Origin: an uncultured Granulosicoccus sp.
GTDB taxonomy: Bacteria > Pseudomonadota > Gammaproteobacteria > Granulosicoccales > Granulosicoccaceae
DNA length: 64,000 nt
Direction of reading: 5' to 3'
NCBI GenBank assembly: GCA_947495035.1
Contig: CANLXI010000024.1
Span: 44,190-108,189, forward strand
The translations under genes were made by a program, and so were the position numbers. The notes below the pieces were generated by a model that searched no databases, was not told the origin of the DNA, and worked only from the letters and a program-made list of their open reading frames with translations. Below, in pieces: positions 28,201 through 37,762 of this stretch; the stretch's first letter is position 1; each line of letters begins with the position of its first letter.

Positions 28201-29400
28201 ATGACTTCATTTCACATCGCTCGTCAGCCCATACTGGATGTAGCCGGAAATACGTTTGGCTACGAATTGCTGTTCAGATCGTCGGAGCGGAACGCCTATG
28301 ATCCGACGGTTGATGGCAATACGGCGACATCCATGGTGTTGTTCAACGCTGTTGCCGAAATCGGTCTGGACAAACTGGTCGGTAATTCACTGGCGTTCAT
28401 CAATCTGACCAATCTGTTTTTCGAACAGCCCGATATGCTGGACCTGATGCCTGTCGGGCGTTGTGTGCTGGAGGTGCTGGAAACCGTTGATGTCAATGAT
28501 GAAGTGGTGGCAGGGGTACAGGCGCTACGCAACAAGGGACATCTGATCGCGCTGGATGATTTTGTCGATCCTGAACGTTTCGAACGCTTGTTGTCGTTGA
28601 CCGATATCGTCAAATACGACATCACGCAGCACACCATGGAGTCACTGGCTGAACAGTGCAAGACAGACCATGCTGCCGGTCGGCTTTGCCTGGCAGAGCG
28701 CGTTGAAACGCATGAGGAATTCGAGCAACTCAAGGCTGGCGGATTCGACTATTTCCAGGGCTATTACTTTGCCAGGCCACTGATCGTCAGCGGCTCGAGA
28801 ATGCCCGAGAATCGCGTTGCCCTGATGCAACTCATTGCCGAGATCAACAACCCTGATTCGACCATTGATGACCTGGCAGAGATTGTCGGTAGAGATGTTT
28901 CGCTGGCTGTACGCACCATCAAGTATGTGAATTCTCCGCTCAACGGGCTGTCGACCAATGTGGAATCGATCCGGCAGGCGGCTGTTCTGCTGGGACGCAG
29001 CCTGATCAGTAACTGGGTCACATTGCTGGTCATGAGTCGAGTGGACGACCAGCCATCGGAACTGATCAAGCTGGCTCTGGTTCGTGCACGTTTCTGCCAG
29101 CTGATCGCACAGGAGGAGCAGGTCGATGATGCCCGCTACTTCACACTGGGCCTGTTGTCACTGCTCGATGTCTTCATGGGAAGCACCATGGAGGAGGCTC
29201 TGGCCGAGGTCACGATCAATGAGGAACTGCGCACCGAGCTGCTGACGCGAGAAGGCAATGGAGGTCGCATGCTGGCCTGGGTGGAGTGCCTCGAGAAGGG
29301 ACAATCCGAACAGCTGGATGAAGAGATCCTTGATATGGCTGGCAGGCATTATCAGAGTGCCACGGTCTGGGCCGAGGAAATTGCGGGTCAGCTGCTCTGA
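28201..29400 (+). CDS. EAL-like/HDOD signalling protein (YuxH type)
   Basis: Cytoplasmic protein of about 399 residues. The N-terminal half is a divergent EAL domain: ARQPILDVAGNTFGYELLFR replaces the EAL signature with YELL, and DDFVD is kept, so cyclic-di-GMP hydrolysis is doubtful. The C-terminal half (about 195-399) is an HDOD domain beginning MPENRVALMQLIAEIN, with VNSPLNGLSTNVESIRQAAVLLGR. Such proteins relay signals rather than hydrolyse nucleotides. The start at 28201 has a GGGAAG site; the frame is open from 28129. Confidence 0.85.
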   Translation: MTSFHIARQPILDVAGNTFGYELLFRSSERNAYDPTVDGNTATSMVLFNAVAEIGLDKLVGNSLAFINLTNLFFEQPDMLDLMPVGRCVLEVLETVDVNDEVVAGVQALRNKGHLIALDDFVDPERFERLLSLTDIVKYDITQHTMESLAEQCKTDHAAGRLCLAERVETHEEFEQLKAGGFDYFQGYYFARPLIVSGSRMPENRVALMQLIAEINNPDSTIDDLAEIVGRDVSLAVRTIKYVNSPLNGLSTNVESIRQAAVLLGRSLISNWVTLLVMSRVDDQPSELIKLALVRARFCQLIAQEEQVDDARYFTLGLLSLLDVFMGSTMEEALAEVTINEELRTELLTREGNGGRMLAWVECLEKGQSEQLDEEILDMAGRHYQSATVWAEEIAGQLL

Positions 29401-29460
29401 CGCTGCCGATTTCTATTGATGCAATGCTGGCCCTGGCCCTGGCCTGCATCCTGCATCCTG

Positions 29461-29516
29461 CAAGACGCAAGACGCAAGACGCAAGACGCAAGACGCAAGA
29501 CGCAAGACGCAAGACG
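29461..29516. repeat. Heptanucleotide tandem array (CAAGACG)8
   Basis: Eight exact copies of CAAGACG lie in the convergent gap between the HDOD gene and davB. Just before are shorter repeats of CCCTGG and TGCATCC (29428-29460). No gene covers it. Confidence 0.95.
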
Positions 29517-29542
29517 CACTGCTTGAACGATGCGTCGATCTA

Positions 29543-31222
29543 CTATCGAGGCCTTGTACTGCGCTGAGCCGCGTCCAGGTCCAGTGGTGCCAGACTGGCA
29601 AAGAGATCGCCGGGGCCGGGGTTGGAGGGAGCCGTACTGCCGCCGAGATGGCGAGTGATTCCCCAGACCGCATTCAGGGCCGTCTGTACTGCACCTTCTG
29701 CCCAGCCCGGCGTCCATGACACATCATCGCCGGCAATGAAGATACCGCGCTGTTCGTCGGGCAAGCCATCCTGCATGAAATGCGAGAACATGCGGCGGTT
29801 GTAGCGGTAATGACCAGGCAGTGCTCCCTTGAAGGCCCCGAGAAAGTTCGGATCCGCTTCCCATGAAATGGTGATCGGTTTGCCGATGACATGGCTGCGG
29901 ATATCCAGATGCGGGTAGATCTTCTGCAGGGCATCGAGTGCCAGACGCGCCCGTTCTTCAGCCGGTAATGGCAGCATTTTCAGGGCATCGGCCATCCAGG
30001 CGTAACTCAGACAGATCACGGCTGGTTGATCGTCACCGTTGTCGAACAGATAGGTGCCGCGTGTCAGTCGATCAGTCAGGGTCATGCCCATGCAAGGCAT
30101 ACCGGTATCCGGGTTCACGTCCTTCCAGAAGGGTCTGTCCACCATCACGAAGGTCTTGGACGATTGCATGTAGCTGGTACGATCCAGTGCCATCCAGTTG
30201 TCCTGCGAGAACAGTTGTTCGTCGGTTTCTATGCTGGTGGTAAGCAGCCAGCTCTGGCAGGTGGCGAGTACCGCTGGTACATCGAGCTCGTTGCCGTATT
30301 CATCCGTGACGCGCAAAGTGTGCGCATCCAGCCGGTGAATCCTGCGCGCGCCGGAGCGGCTTGCTCCCTGGTTCAGGCTGCACAGGGACGTGCCGGCTGG
30401 CCAGTGCTGGCAGTCGGGTGTGGCGGTCCATAGTCCGCGCGGAAGTTGTTCGGCTCCTCCGACAATGTAATGCTGATGATCATCACATTCGGTCAGTACC
30501 ACACGCAGAATTTCCAGCATGGTGTTGCGAAAATCCGAATCCCAGCCACCGGTGCCGAATCCGACCTGTCCGAAGACTTCGCGATGGCGGAAGCTCAGTT
30601 CCTGAAAGGCTCTGGATGTTGCAATGAAGTCGTAGAAGGTACGGTCATCCCATTCACGTACCAGAATGTTCCAGTAGTGCTTGATGGTCACGACATCGCG
30701 CTGTGCGATGGCTTGCTGCAACTCGGAGAAATAGGCCTCTTCGTCGAGTGCTGTTGCCCAGGCTGTGGCCACTTCCCGGTACAAGGGGGGCAGGTCATCC
30801 AGGTTGCGGGCGTACAGCGCTTCGCCGGCCAGGTCGATGACAGTCATGCCGGCAGCTTCGGTCAGGGGGTTGGGAAAAGGACGACGCTCCAGTTGCAGCA
30901 GATCGGCATAGTGGTTGAAGGTCGTGGCCGATTCGGGAAAACGCATGCCGCCCAGTTCGGCAATGCTCTGCGGTGAATTCACGAAGGGTTCGGAGCGCAG
31001 CCGCCCACCCATGCGCCCACTTTCGAAGATCACGGGGCGCAGGCCGAGCTTCATCAGTTCGAAGGCTGCCACCATGCCCGAGACACCGGCGCCGATGACG
31101 GCGATGGTCTGTCCCAGTTTGTCGGCCGGCAAGGATCCCAACCCGGCAGAATTGGACACCCAGTTATCATAGGCGAACGGAAAATCGGGTCCGAAGACCG
31201 AGACGGGCTTGCGTTCGTTCAT
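29543..31222 (-). CDS. davB: Lysine 2-monooxygenase
   Basis: Flavoenzyme that converts L-lysine and oxygen to 5-aminovaleramide, CO2 and water. Length 559 residues, as in Pseudomonas putida DavB. The N terminus FGPDFPFAYDNW, the dinucleotide site AVIGAGVSGMVAAFELMK, the segment FGQVGFGTGGWDSDF and the end FIAGDDVSWTPGWAEGAVQTALNAVWG match DavB as I remember it. The related tryptophan 2-monooxygenase (IaaM) is the main alternative, but the adjoining DavA-like hydrolase favours lysine. Its ATG overlaps the davA stop by four bases. GabT/GabD-type steps that finish the route are not nearby. Confidence 0.87.
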   Translation of the reverse strand: MNERKPVSVFGPDFPFAYDNWVSNSAGLGSLPADKLGQTIAVIGAGVSGMVAAFELMKLGLRPVIFESGRMGGRLRSEPFVNSPQSIAELGGMRFPESATTFNHYADLLQLERRPFPNPLTEAAGMTVIDLAGEALYARNLDDLPPLYREVATAWATALDEEAYFSELQQAIAQRDVVTIKHYWNILVREWDDRTFYDFIATSRAFQELSFRHREVFGQVGFGTGGWDSDFRNTMLEILRVVLTECDDHQHYIVGGAEQLPRGLWTATPDCQHWPAGTSLCSLNQGASRSGARRIHRLDAHTLRVTDEYGNELDVPAVLATCQSWLLTTSIETDEQLFSQDNWMALDRTSYMQSSKTFVMVDRPFWKDVNPDTGMPCMGMTLTDRLTRGTYLFDNGDDQPAVICLSYAWMADALKMLPLPAEERARLALDALQKIYPHLDIRSHVIGKPITISWEADPNFLGAFKGALPGHYRYNRRMFSHFMQDGLPDEQRGIFIAGDDVSWTPGWAEGAVQTALNAVWGITRHLGGSTAPSNPGPGDLFASLAPLDLDAAQRSTRPR

Positions 31223-32028
31223 GTCAGTGACTGATAGAGTTCCGGACGTCGGTCCATGTGGTAGGGCAGGTCCTGTCGAATATCCATGATGGCCTGTCTG
31301 GTGAGTCTGGCCGTCAACAGGTCGGGCTCATCACCGGCACGAGCCATTTCCTCACCATCCGGGCCGATGATGCAGCTTCGGCCGACGTAGTTCAGATCCC
31401 CTTCCGGTCCACAATAGTTGGCGTAGGCAAAGTACACCTGGTTCTCGGCTGCCCGGGCTCGCGTGGTGACATCCGCCACGAACGTCCAGGGTGCCATCAG
31501 CGCGGTCGGAGCGAGGATGAGCTCGGCGCCCTGCAGGCTCAGGTGGCGAGATGATTCGGGAAATTCGATGTCATAGCAGATCAGCAGGCCGACCTTCCAG
31601 CCATTCAGTTCGAATACCGGGGCATAGTCGTCACCGGCGGAAAACAGCGCGCGATCCAGCTCGCCCCAGAGATGCGTCTTGCGATAATGCGAGACCAGCT
31701 CGCCACTGGCAGAGATCACATTGACAGCGTTGAACAACTGGTCACCGTCGCGTTCGATGTATCCGTAGGCCAGAGCGATGCCATGGCGCAGACACAGGTT
31801 CCTGATTCTGTCGGTAGTGTCCCCGTCTCGCTCGACAGCGACACTGCGAGCACTGCTCAGCGGAATGTTGTAGCCGGTCAGACTGGCTTCGGGGCAGACC
31901 AGCAGTTGTACGTCGTTGGCCGCGGCGCGGGCCGCCGCATCTTCCATGCGTGCCAGGCTCTCTTCTGTTGAGGCCGGTGTAGGGCGATGCTGAAGTACTG
32001 CCAGCATCAGGTCACTGCTCGTGTTCAT
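31219..32028 (-). CDS. davA: 5-aminovaleramide amidohydrolase
   Basis: Nitrilase-superfamily amidase of 269 residues that hydrolyses 5-aminovaleramide to 5-aminovalerate. The Glu-Lys-Cys triad is visible: Glu47 in LLVCPEAS, Lys117 in YRKTHLWGELDR, and Cys151 in LLICYDIEFPE. Size and sequence resemble P. putida DavA. It overlaps both neighbours by four bases, giving a coupled SDR-davA-davB unit. Together davB and davA form the oxygenase route of lysine degradation. Confidence 0.86.
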   Translation of the reverse strand: MNTSSDLMLAVLQHRPTPASTEESLARMEDAAARAAANDVQLLVCPEASLTGYNIPLSSARSVAVERDGDTTDRIRNLCLRHGIALAYGYIERDGDQLFNAVNVISASGELVSHYRKTHLWGELDRALFSAGDDYAPVFELNGWKVGLLICYDIEFPESSRHLSLQGAELILAPTALMAPWTFVADVTTRARAAENQVYFAYANYCGPEGDLNYVGRSCIIGPDGEEMARAGDEPDLLTARLTRQAIMDIRQDLPYHMDRRPELYQSLT

Positions 32029-32822
32029 GACTGTTTCTCGTATGCCAGGGCGGTGCCGGTCGTCGAGCGATCGGTGCGCATCAGCAAGGACAATAGCGGA
32101 CCCATGCGCTGATCGGGTGGTGCCGATTCGCCTTCCAGCTCTCCGGGAAACGCGTTACGCCGCAACTGGGTTCGCATCGGGCCGGGGTCAAAGCCGTTGA
32201 TCGCCAGTTGGGGGTATCGTCCCTGTTCATCCATCCGGGTGTCGTATTCATCGGCCAGCATGTGCATGAGACCCTGCAAGGCCTGCTTGGATACCCCATA
32301 GGCACCCCAGTAGGCAGTGGGCTTGTAGTCGAGGGTGAAGGTCAGACTGCCGAGGCTTGATCGGAACAACAGTGGCAGGCAATACAGGGACAGCAGGCGA
32401 GCGCTGGTCAGGTTGACATTCATGACACGTACCCACTCGGATTGGTCGATACTGATCTGGTGGGTGGGTGTTCCAAGGTCGGCGCTGGCGTGTACCAGCG
32501 CGTCGATTCGCCCGAATTCCTGTTGCAACATGTCCGCGATCTCGCCATATTCCGCGGGTCCGGCCTTGTCCTGCTCCAGAACCACCATGGCTGGCTGTGC
32601 CGGACCCATGCCATCCAGCACGTCGTAGAGTTTTTCCAGCTTCTTGAGCTTGCGACCGGCCAGTACAACCGTGGCGCCAGCAGCAGCGCAGGCCTTGCTC
32701 AGGCAGGTTCCCAGGCCACCTGTCGCACCGCTGATCATGACGACGCGATCGTTCAGGGAATTGGCTGGCAGGGTATAGCCGATCTGCGCGTCAGTGGCGC
32801 TCTGATAGTTGGGGTTTTGCAT
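32025..32822 (-). CDS. YciK-like short-chain dehydrogenase
   Basis: SDR of about 265 residues. GATGGLGTCLSKACA is the NAD(P) site; YGVSKQA holds the catalytic Tyr and Lys, while the usual Ser position reads FTLDY, so activity may be altered. It resembles the YciK group often found in a ubiG-gph-yciK run; here ubiG and a squalene-synthase-like gene lie upstream. The ATG at 32822 was preferred to the GTG/ATG upstream (32840). Its stop overlaps the davA start, which ties it to the lysine genes. Confidence 0.78.
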   Translation of the reverse strand: MQNPNYQSATDAQIGYTLPANSLNDRVVMISGATGGLGTCLSKACAAAGATVVLAGRKLKKLEKLYDVLDGMGPAQPAMVVLEQDKAGPAEYGEIADMLQQEFGRIDALVHASADLGTPTHQISIDQSEWVRVMNVNLTSARLLSLYCLPLLFRSSLGSLTFTLDYKPTAYWGAYGVSKQALQGLMHMLADEYDTRMDEQGRYPQLAINGFDPGPMRTQLRRNAFPGELEGESAPPDQRMGPLLSLLMRTDRSTTGTALAYEKQS

Positions 32823-33106
32823 GGCGCAAGTGTACGCCATGCGGTGCGAGGACTGAAGGGGACATGTTGTTACGCGTGTTGCATCGTCGACTCCGGCGTG
32901 CTGTGCGTAAGCAAAGCCGAACGATACCGATCAATGAGGCTGCATTGCAAGGTTGTCGTTCAAGGCTGGGCGATGTCGCCATGGCCGTCAGACGAGCCAG
33001 GGGGTCTTCAGTCTTGTCAGTACGTCTTGCCATGGGCAGGACATCGATCGGTAAATTCGGGGCGGTCCGCAGTCTGCCCTTCCAAAGGCTTGAATGAGCC
33101 TGTCCT

Positions 33107-34006
33107 TCAACGTCGGTGGCGCCAGGCCCAGAAGAGCTTGTGTACAGGGGTGAGTGTGCTGCGTTCGCGGAGCAGGTCCGGGGGGCGTCGCGTCCACAGT
33201 GCCAGCTGCCTTTCTCTCAGTATGCTCAGTCGCCACAACGGCAGCAATGAGCGTTGGCGGTAGTGCTGTCGACTGCTCGGCTCTTTCAGGGCCTGGGCGA
33301 AGTCGTGATGGGCATCGGCAATTGCGGCATTCAGCAGTGACTGGCGTGCGGGCTTGTCCACCACCACGGCAATGGCATCGAGCGTGCTGGCGGGTTCCGC
33401 TGTAACGTCATCGGCGTCGCTGGTCTGCGTTTCCGATTTGCGGATATGTGAGGCCAGGTCGGTCGGGCGGATGCCGAATCGCTGATACATCTCGGTGCTG
33501 AATACGGGCTGTCCCCGATGCAGCATAACTGGCAAGCGAGACAAGCGTTCGTGTTTGCCCAGTGCTCTTGCAAGCCGCTGCGAGTGACGCTGCGGGTCCA
33601 GTTCGGCATCGTTGTCCGACAAGGCATGGGCCAGCAAAGCAAGACGGGCACTGTAATCCTGTTCCAGCAGGGTATCGACTTCCGCATCGCTCGCCGGGGG
33701 TGTGAACCTGAGGGTCGAGGCAGCACCAAGTATGGCAAGGCAGCACGCCATTGCCTGTTGCTGCTCTGCCATGCTGTCGTGGGTGGCCTGCGTGGCCGGG
33801 TGGCGAGCGGTACCCTCCATCAGTCGCTGCAGTTCTTCATGCCACCAGTGAATCTTGCGTTCGGCAACCTGTGGTTCCTGTACGTCCTCCAGGGTGGTGC
33901 TCAAGGACTGGATGAGATGCAGGCGCTCGATGAAACGCTGGCGGGCCGCAGGAGTTGTCCACAACAGGCTGTAGTAGAGCGACGATCCTTCTCGAATGGT
34001 AAGCAT
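33107..34006 (-). CDS. Squalene/phytoene-synthase-like protein
   Basis: All-helical protein of 299 residues. SSLYYSLLWTTPAARQRFIERLHLI and EPQVAERKIHWWHEELQRL match the start of the squalene/phytoene synthase family. The Asp-rich motifs needed to bind prenyl diphosphates are not evident (ERKIHWWHEEL stands where DDxxD-like acidic pairs are expected). It may therefore be a non-catalytic family member, like the NDUFAF6-type proteins. It lies 26 nt after ubiG on the minus strand, and a ubiquinone or prenyl-lipid link is possible. Confidence 0.65.
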   Translation of the reverse strand: MLTIREGSSLYYSLLWTTPAARQRFIERLHLIQSLSTTLEDVQEPQVAERKIHWWHEELQRLMEGTARHPATQATHDSMAEQQQAMACCLAILGAASTLRFTPPASDAEVDTLLEQDYSARLALLAHALSDNDAELDPQRHSQRLARALGKHERLSRLPVMLHRGQPVFSTEMYQRFGIRPTDLASHIRKSETQTSDADDVTAEPASTLDAIAVVVDKPARQSLLNAAIADAHHDFAQALKEPSSRQHYRQRSLLPLWRLSILRERQLALWTRRPPDLLRERSTLTPVHKLFWAWRHRR

Positions 34007-34032
34007 GGGGTGAAGATCCGTGACGACCGGGT

Positions 34033-34761
34033 TCAGTCGTCCCTGCTGTTCGGGTCGATGCGTGTGGTGGCAATCATGTAGTTGACGTCGACATCCTGCT
34101 CCAGCTTGTATTGGCGTGTCAGCGGGTTGTAGGTCAGGCCGATGATTTCATCGACTCGAAGCCCTGCCTGTCTGCAGTAGGTGGCCAGCTCTGAGGGTTT
34201 GATGAATTTCTTCCATTCATGCGTGCCACGGGGCAGCAGCCGCAGGATGTACTCGGCTCCGGCGATGGCGAACACCCAGGACTTCGGATTGCGGTTGATG
34301 GTGGAGAAGAACACTCGACCCCCGGGTTTCACCAGGGTGGCACAGGCCCGGACCGTCGAGGCCGGGTCGGGGACGTGCTCCAGCATTTCCAGACAAGTGA
34401 CGCAGTCGAAACTGCCGGGCATCTCGGCCGCACAATCCTCTGCGGCGATCTCGCGATAATCCAGCTCGGCACCGGTTTCAAGAGCATGCAGACGAGCCAC
34501 GGCCAGCGGTGCTTCGGCCAGATCGATGCCCAGTACATCGGCACCGGCATGCGCCATGGATTCGGCCAGAATACCGCCACCGCAGCCCACGTCCAGAACC
34601 CGTGAGCAGGGCAGGGTGGCACGCTCGGCGACCCAGTCCAGACGCAGTGGATTGATCTGGTGCAAGGGTTTGAATTCGCTGTTGGCATCCCACCAGCGAC
34701 TGGCCAGATCCTGGAATTTGGCCAGTTCTGCCGGATCTGCATTGTGTATCTTGCTGCTCAT
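34033..34761 (-). CDS. ubiG: Ubiquinone O-methyltransferase
   Basis: SAM-dependent enzyme that carries out both O-methylations in ubiquinone synthesis; about 242 residues. The SAM motif LDVGCGGGILAESMA and the family segments SRWWDANSEFKPLHQINPLRLDW, CLEMLEHVPDP and FSTINRNPKSW are typical. The start at 34761 matches the usual MSSKIHNADPAELAKF beginning; the frame continues 37 codons upstream without family similarity. It is divergent from gyrA, as in many gammaproteobacteria. Confidence 0.94.
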   Translation of the reverse strand: MSSKIHNADPAELAKFQDLASRWWDANSEFKPLHQINPLRLDWVAERATLPCSRVLDVGCGGGILAESMAHAGADVLGIDLAEAPLAVARLHALETGAELDYREIAAEDCAAEMPGSFDCVTCLEMLEHVPDPASTVRACATLVKPGGRVFFSTINRNPKSWVFAIAGAEYILRLLPRGTHEWKKFIKPSELATYCRQAGLRVDEIIGLTYNPLTRQYKLEQDVDVNYMIATTRIDPNSRDD

Positions 34762-35018
34762 GACTTGCCTTGTCTGACGGATGGGATAACGTCCGGTACA
34801 TACTGCCGGGCGTGTAGCGCCGGATCGCACGGATTCGGGTCTGTGATGCAAGTTTACGTGATACGGGCACAACCGGTTTGCCGGTGATTCCCGTCACTGT
34901 TGAATCTGACAGAGCCACGCCCCGCAAGCGGCATGCTGCTTGGGTTTGACTGTCTTCGATGTGATAGAATCATTCGGTTGATCTGACTCGATCGCCACCT
35001 CGTTTGGCCCTTCGCTCC

Positions 35019-37739
35019 ATGTCTGATTTCGCTAAAGAAATTCTGCCCATCAACCTCGAAGACGAGATGCGGCAGTCGTTCCTCGATTACGCCATGAGCG
35101 TAATCGTGTCGCGCGCCCTGCCGGACGTGCGCGACGGGCTCAAACCGGTACACCGTCGCATTCTGTACGCCATGCATGAGCAGGGCTATGAGTTCAATCG
35201 CCCGTATCGCAAGTCAGCCCGTGTCGTGGGTGAAGTCATGGGTAAGTACCACCCGCATGGCGACTCTGCCATCTACGACTCCATGGTGCGCATGGCGCAG
35301 CCCTTCAGCATGCGTTACATGCTGATAGACGGCCAGGGCAACTTCGGCTCGGTCGATGGTGATCCGGCGGCTGCCATGCGTTACACCGAAGTGCGCATGG
35401 CGAAAATGACACAGGATCTGCTGGCGGACATCGATCAGGAAACCGTCGACTTCATCCCCAACTATGATGGGTCGGAGAGCGAGCCCGGTGTGTTGCCTTC
35501 GCGCATACCCAATCTGCTGGTCAATGGTGGCACCGGCATCGCGGTGGGTATGGCAACCAACATACCGCCACACAACATCTCGGAAGTCATCAACGCCACC
35601 ATCGCCATGCTGGATGAACCTGACATCACTGTCGAGCAACTGATGGAGCACCTGCCCGGACCCGATTTCCCGACCCGCGGCATCATCAATGGTGCGCGTG
35701 GCATCAAGGAGGCCTATCGAACCGGTCGTGGCAAGCTGTATATCCGGGCGAAGGCCGAGGTCGAGCACAACGAAAAGACCGGCAAGGACACCATCGTCGT
35801 CCACGAGCTGCCGTATCAGGTCAACAAGGCCCGACTGCTGGAAAAGATCGCCGAGCTGGTCAAGGACAAGAAGATAGAAGGCATCACCGAGCTGCGCGAC
35901 GAATCCGACAAGGACGGTATGCGCATGGTGATCGAGCTGCGCCGTGGCGAGTCCGGCGACGTCATGCTCAATCAGCTTTACAAGCAGACCCAGTTGCAAG
36001 TCGTGTTCGGTATCAACATGGTGGCACTGGACGAAGGTCAGCCAAAACTGCTGAACCTGGTGCAGGTACTCAATGCCTTCATCCGACATCGGCGCGAAGT
36101 GGTGACACGTCGCACGGTCTTTCTGTTGCGCAAGGCGCGGGACAGGGCACATGTGCTGGAAGGTCTGGCTGTGGCGTTGGCCAATATCGACCCCATCATT
36201 CAGCTGATCAAGGAATCGCAGAACTCGGGCGAGGCAAAGGAAAAGCTGGTCGGGCAGACCTGGGAGCCGGGCATCGTCAGTGGCATGCTCGAGCGAGCCG
36301 GCGCTGCCGCATCCAAGCCGGAAAACCTTGGTGAGCAGTATGGTCTGCACGACGGTCGCTATCAGCTGACAGAAGTTCAGGCGCAGGCCATTCTCGATCT
36401 GCGATTGCATCGGCTCACCGGCCTGGAACAGGACAAGATCATCGCCGAATACCGGGAGATTCTCGAAAAGATCGAGGATTACCTGGATATCCTGACTGAC
36501 CCCGAGCGCCTGCGCCTCGTCATTCGCGAAGAGCTGGTCGCCATCATTGAAAAATATGGCGATCAGCGCCGTACCGCCATACAGGTCGACCACTCTGAAA
36601 TGACGGTGGAAGATCTGATTGCTGACGAATCCGTGGTTGTCACCCTGTCTCATGGTGGGTATGTCAAGGCGCAACCCTTGTCAGACTACCGCGCCCAGCG
36701 ACGCGGCGGTCGCGGCAAATCCGCGACCACCATGAAGGACGAGGACTTCGTCGACAAGCTCTTCATAGCCAGCATGCACGACACGGTGTTGTTCTTCACC
36801 AGCGTCGGCAAGGTCTACTGGAAGCGGGTTTACGAATTGCCGGTGGCCAGTCGCGGGTCGCGGGGTCGTCCCATCGTCAATCTGCTGCCACTGGAAGACG
36901 ACGAACGCGTCAATGCCGTATTGACGGTACGCGAATACAGCGAAAGCCAGTTCGTGATGTTTGCCACCAGCAAGGGCGTGGTCAAGAAGACGGCCCTGTC
37001 CGATTTCTCGCGACCACGCACCAATGGCATCATCGCCATCGACCTGCGTATCGATGACTATCTGATCGATGTCGGACTGACCACCGGTGACAGCGACATC
37101 ATGCTGTTCTCCAGCGGCGGTCGCGCCATGCGTTTCCACGAGTCCGCTGTACGCACCATGGGCAGAACGGCCGCCGGTGTGCGAGGTATCCGCATGCCGG
37201 AAGAAGACAGTGTCATCGGTCTTATCGTGGTAGGCGAGGGTACGATACTCAGTGCCACACGGAATGGTTATGGCAAGCGCACGAAGCCGGAAGACTATCC
37301 CACCAAGGGGCGCGGTGGCATGGGCGTGATCGACATCAAGACGACTGAACGTAACGGTCCGGTCATCGGAGCGGTCCAGGTCGGCGAGGATGACGAAATC
37401 ATGCTGATTACCGATGCCGGTACGCTGGTGCGTACTGCGGTAGAAGGTGTTACCACCGTTGGGCGCAATACGCAGGGCGTGCGACTGATTCGTCTGAATG
37501 CCGGTGAATCTCTGGTGGAGTTGACGCCGATCGATGAATCCGATGTTGTCAGTGCCGAGGATGACACTCAGGATGGCGAAGAAGGCGCCGCCGCCGTCTC
37601 GACAGACGATGGCTCGGAAGCGCCTGTCGATGCGGAGAACACCTCTGATGTCTCGGCAGATGCTTCCGATGTGGATGGCGATTCGGCCGAGCCAGCAGAG
37701 GATGAGGATTCGTCCGACGCCGACGATGAAGACAACTGA
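35019..37739 (+). CDS. gyrA: DNA gyrase subunit A
   Basis: Supercoiling type IIA topoisomerase, A subunit, 906 residues. Catalytic Tyr122 lies in AAMRYTEVRM, and the quinolone region HPHGDSAIYD carries Ser83 and Asp87 with exact E. coli numbering (susceptible type). The GyrA box reads QRRGGRGK. The C-terminal beta-pinwheel is followed by an acidic tail of about 60 residues (Asp, Glu, Ser rich), as in many marine bacteria. Start ATG 35019; serC follows after 23 nt. gyrB is not in the window. Confidence 0.96.
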   Translation: MSDFAKEILPINLEDEMRQSFLDYAMSVIVSRALPDVRDGLKPVHRRILYAMHEQGYEFNRPYRKSARVVGEVMGKYHPHGDSAIYDSMVRMAQPFSMRYMLIDGQGNFGSVDGDPAAAMRYTEVRMAKMTQDLLADIDQETVDFIPNYDGSESEPGVLPSRIPNLLVNGGTGIAVGMATNIPPHNISEVINATIAMLDEPDITVEQLMEHLPGPDFPTRGIINGARGIKEAYRTGRGKLYIRAKAEVEHNEKTGKDTIVVHELPYQVNKARLLEKIAELVKDKKIEGITELRDESDKDGMRMVIELRRGESGDVMLNQLYKQTQLQVVFGINMVALDEGQPKLLNLVQVLNAFIRHRREVVTRRTVFLLRKARDRAHVLEGLAVALANIDPIIQLIKESQNSGEAKEKLVGQTWEPGIVSGMLERAGAAASKPENLGEQYGLHDGRYQLTEVQAQAILDLRLHRLTGLEQDKIIAEYREILEKIEDYLDILTDPERLRLVIREELVAIIEKYGDQRRTAIQVDHSEMTVEDLIADESVVVTLSHGGYVKAQPLSDYRAQRRGGRGKSATTMKDEDFVDKLFIASMHDTVLFFTSVGKVYWKRVYELPVASRGSRGRPIVNLLPLEDDERVNAVLTVREYSESQFVMFATSKGVVKKTALSDFSRPRTNGIIAIDLRIDDYLIDVGLTTGDSDIMLFSSGGRAMRFHESAVRTMGRTAAGVRGIRMPEEDSVIGLIVVGEGTILSATRNGYGKRTKPEDYPTKGRGGMGVIDIKTTERNGPVIGAVQVGEDDEIMLITDAGTLVRTAVEGVTTVGRNTQGVRLIRLNAGESLVELTPIDESDVVSAEDDTQDGEEGAAAVSTDDGSEAPVDAENTSDVSADASDVDGDSAEPAEDEDSSDADDEDN

Positions 37740-37762
37740 TCCACTGCGGAGTACTGTCACCC

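Noticed and set aside
29461..29516. Heptamer array as a CRISPR array
   Set aside because: There are no spacers between units and no cas genes nearby.
29388..29717. Minus-strand frames with Val-Leu-Arg-Leu-Ala-Ser repeats
   Set aside because: They are the heptamer array read through; davB occupies the real coding frame beyond 29543.
29543..31222. Tryptophan 2-monooxygenase of the auxin pathway
   Set aside because: Same superfamily, but the length, N-terminal segment and DavA-type neighbour fit lysine 2-monooxygenase better; no IaaH amidase-signature gene is present.
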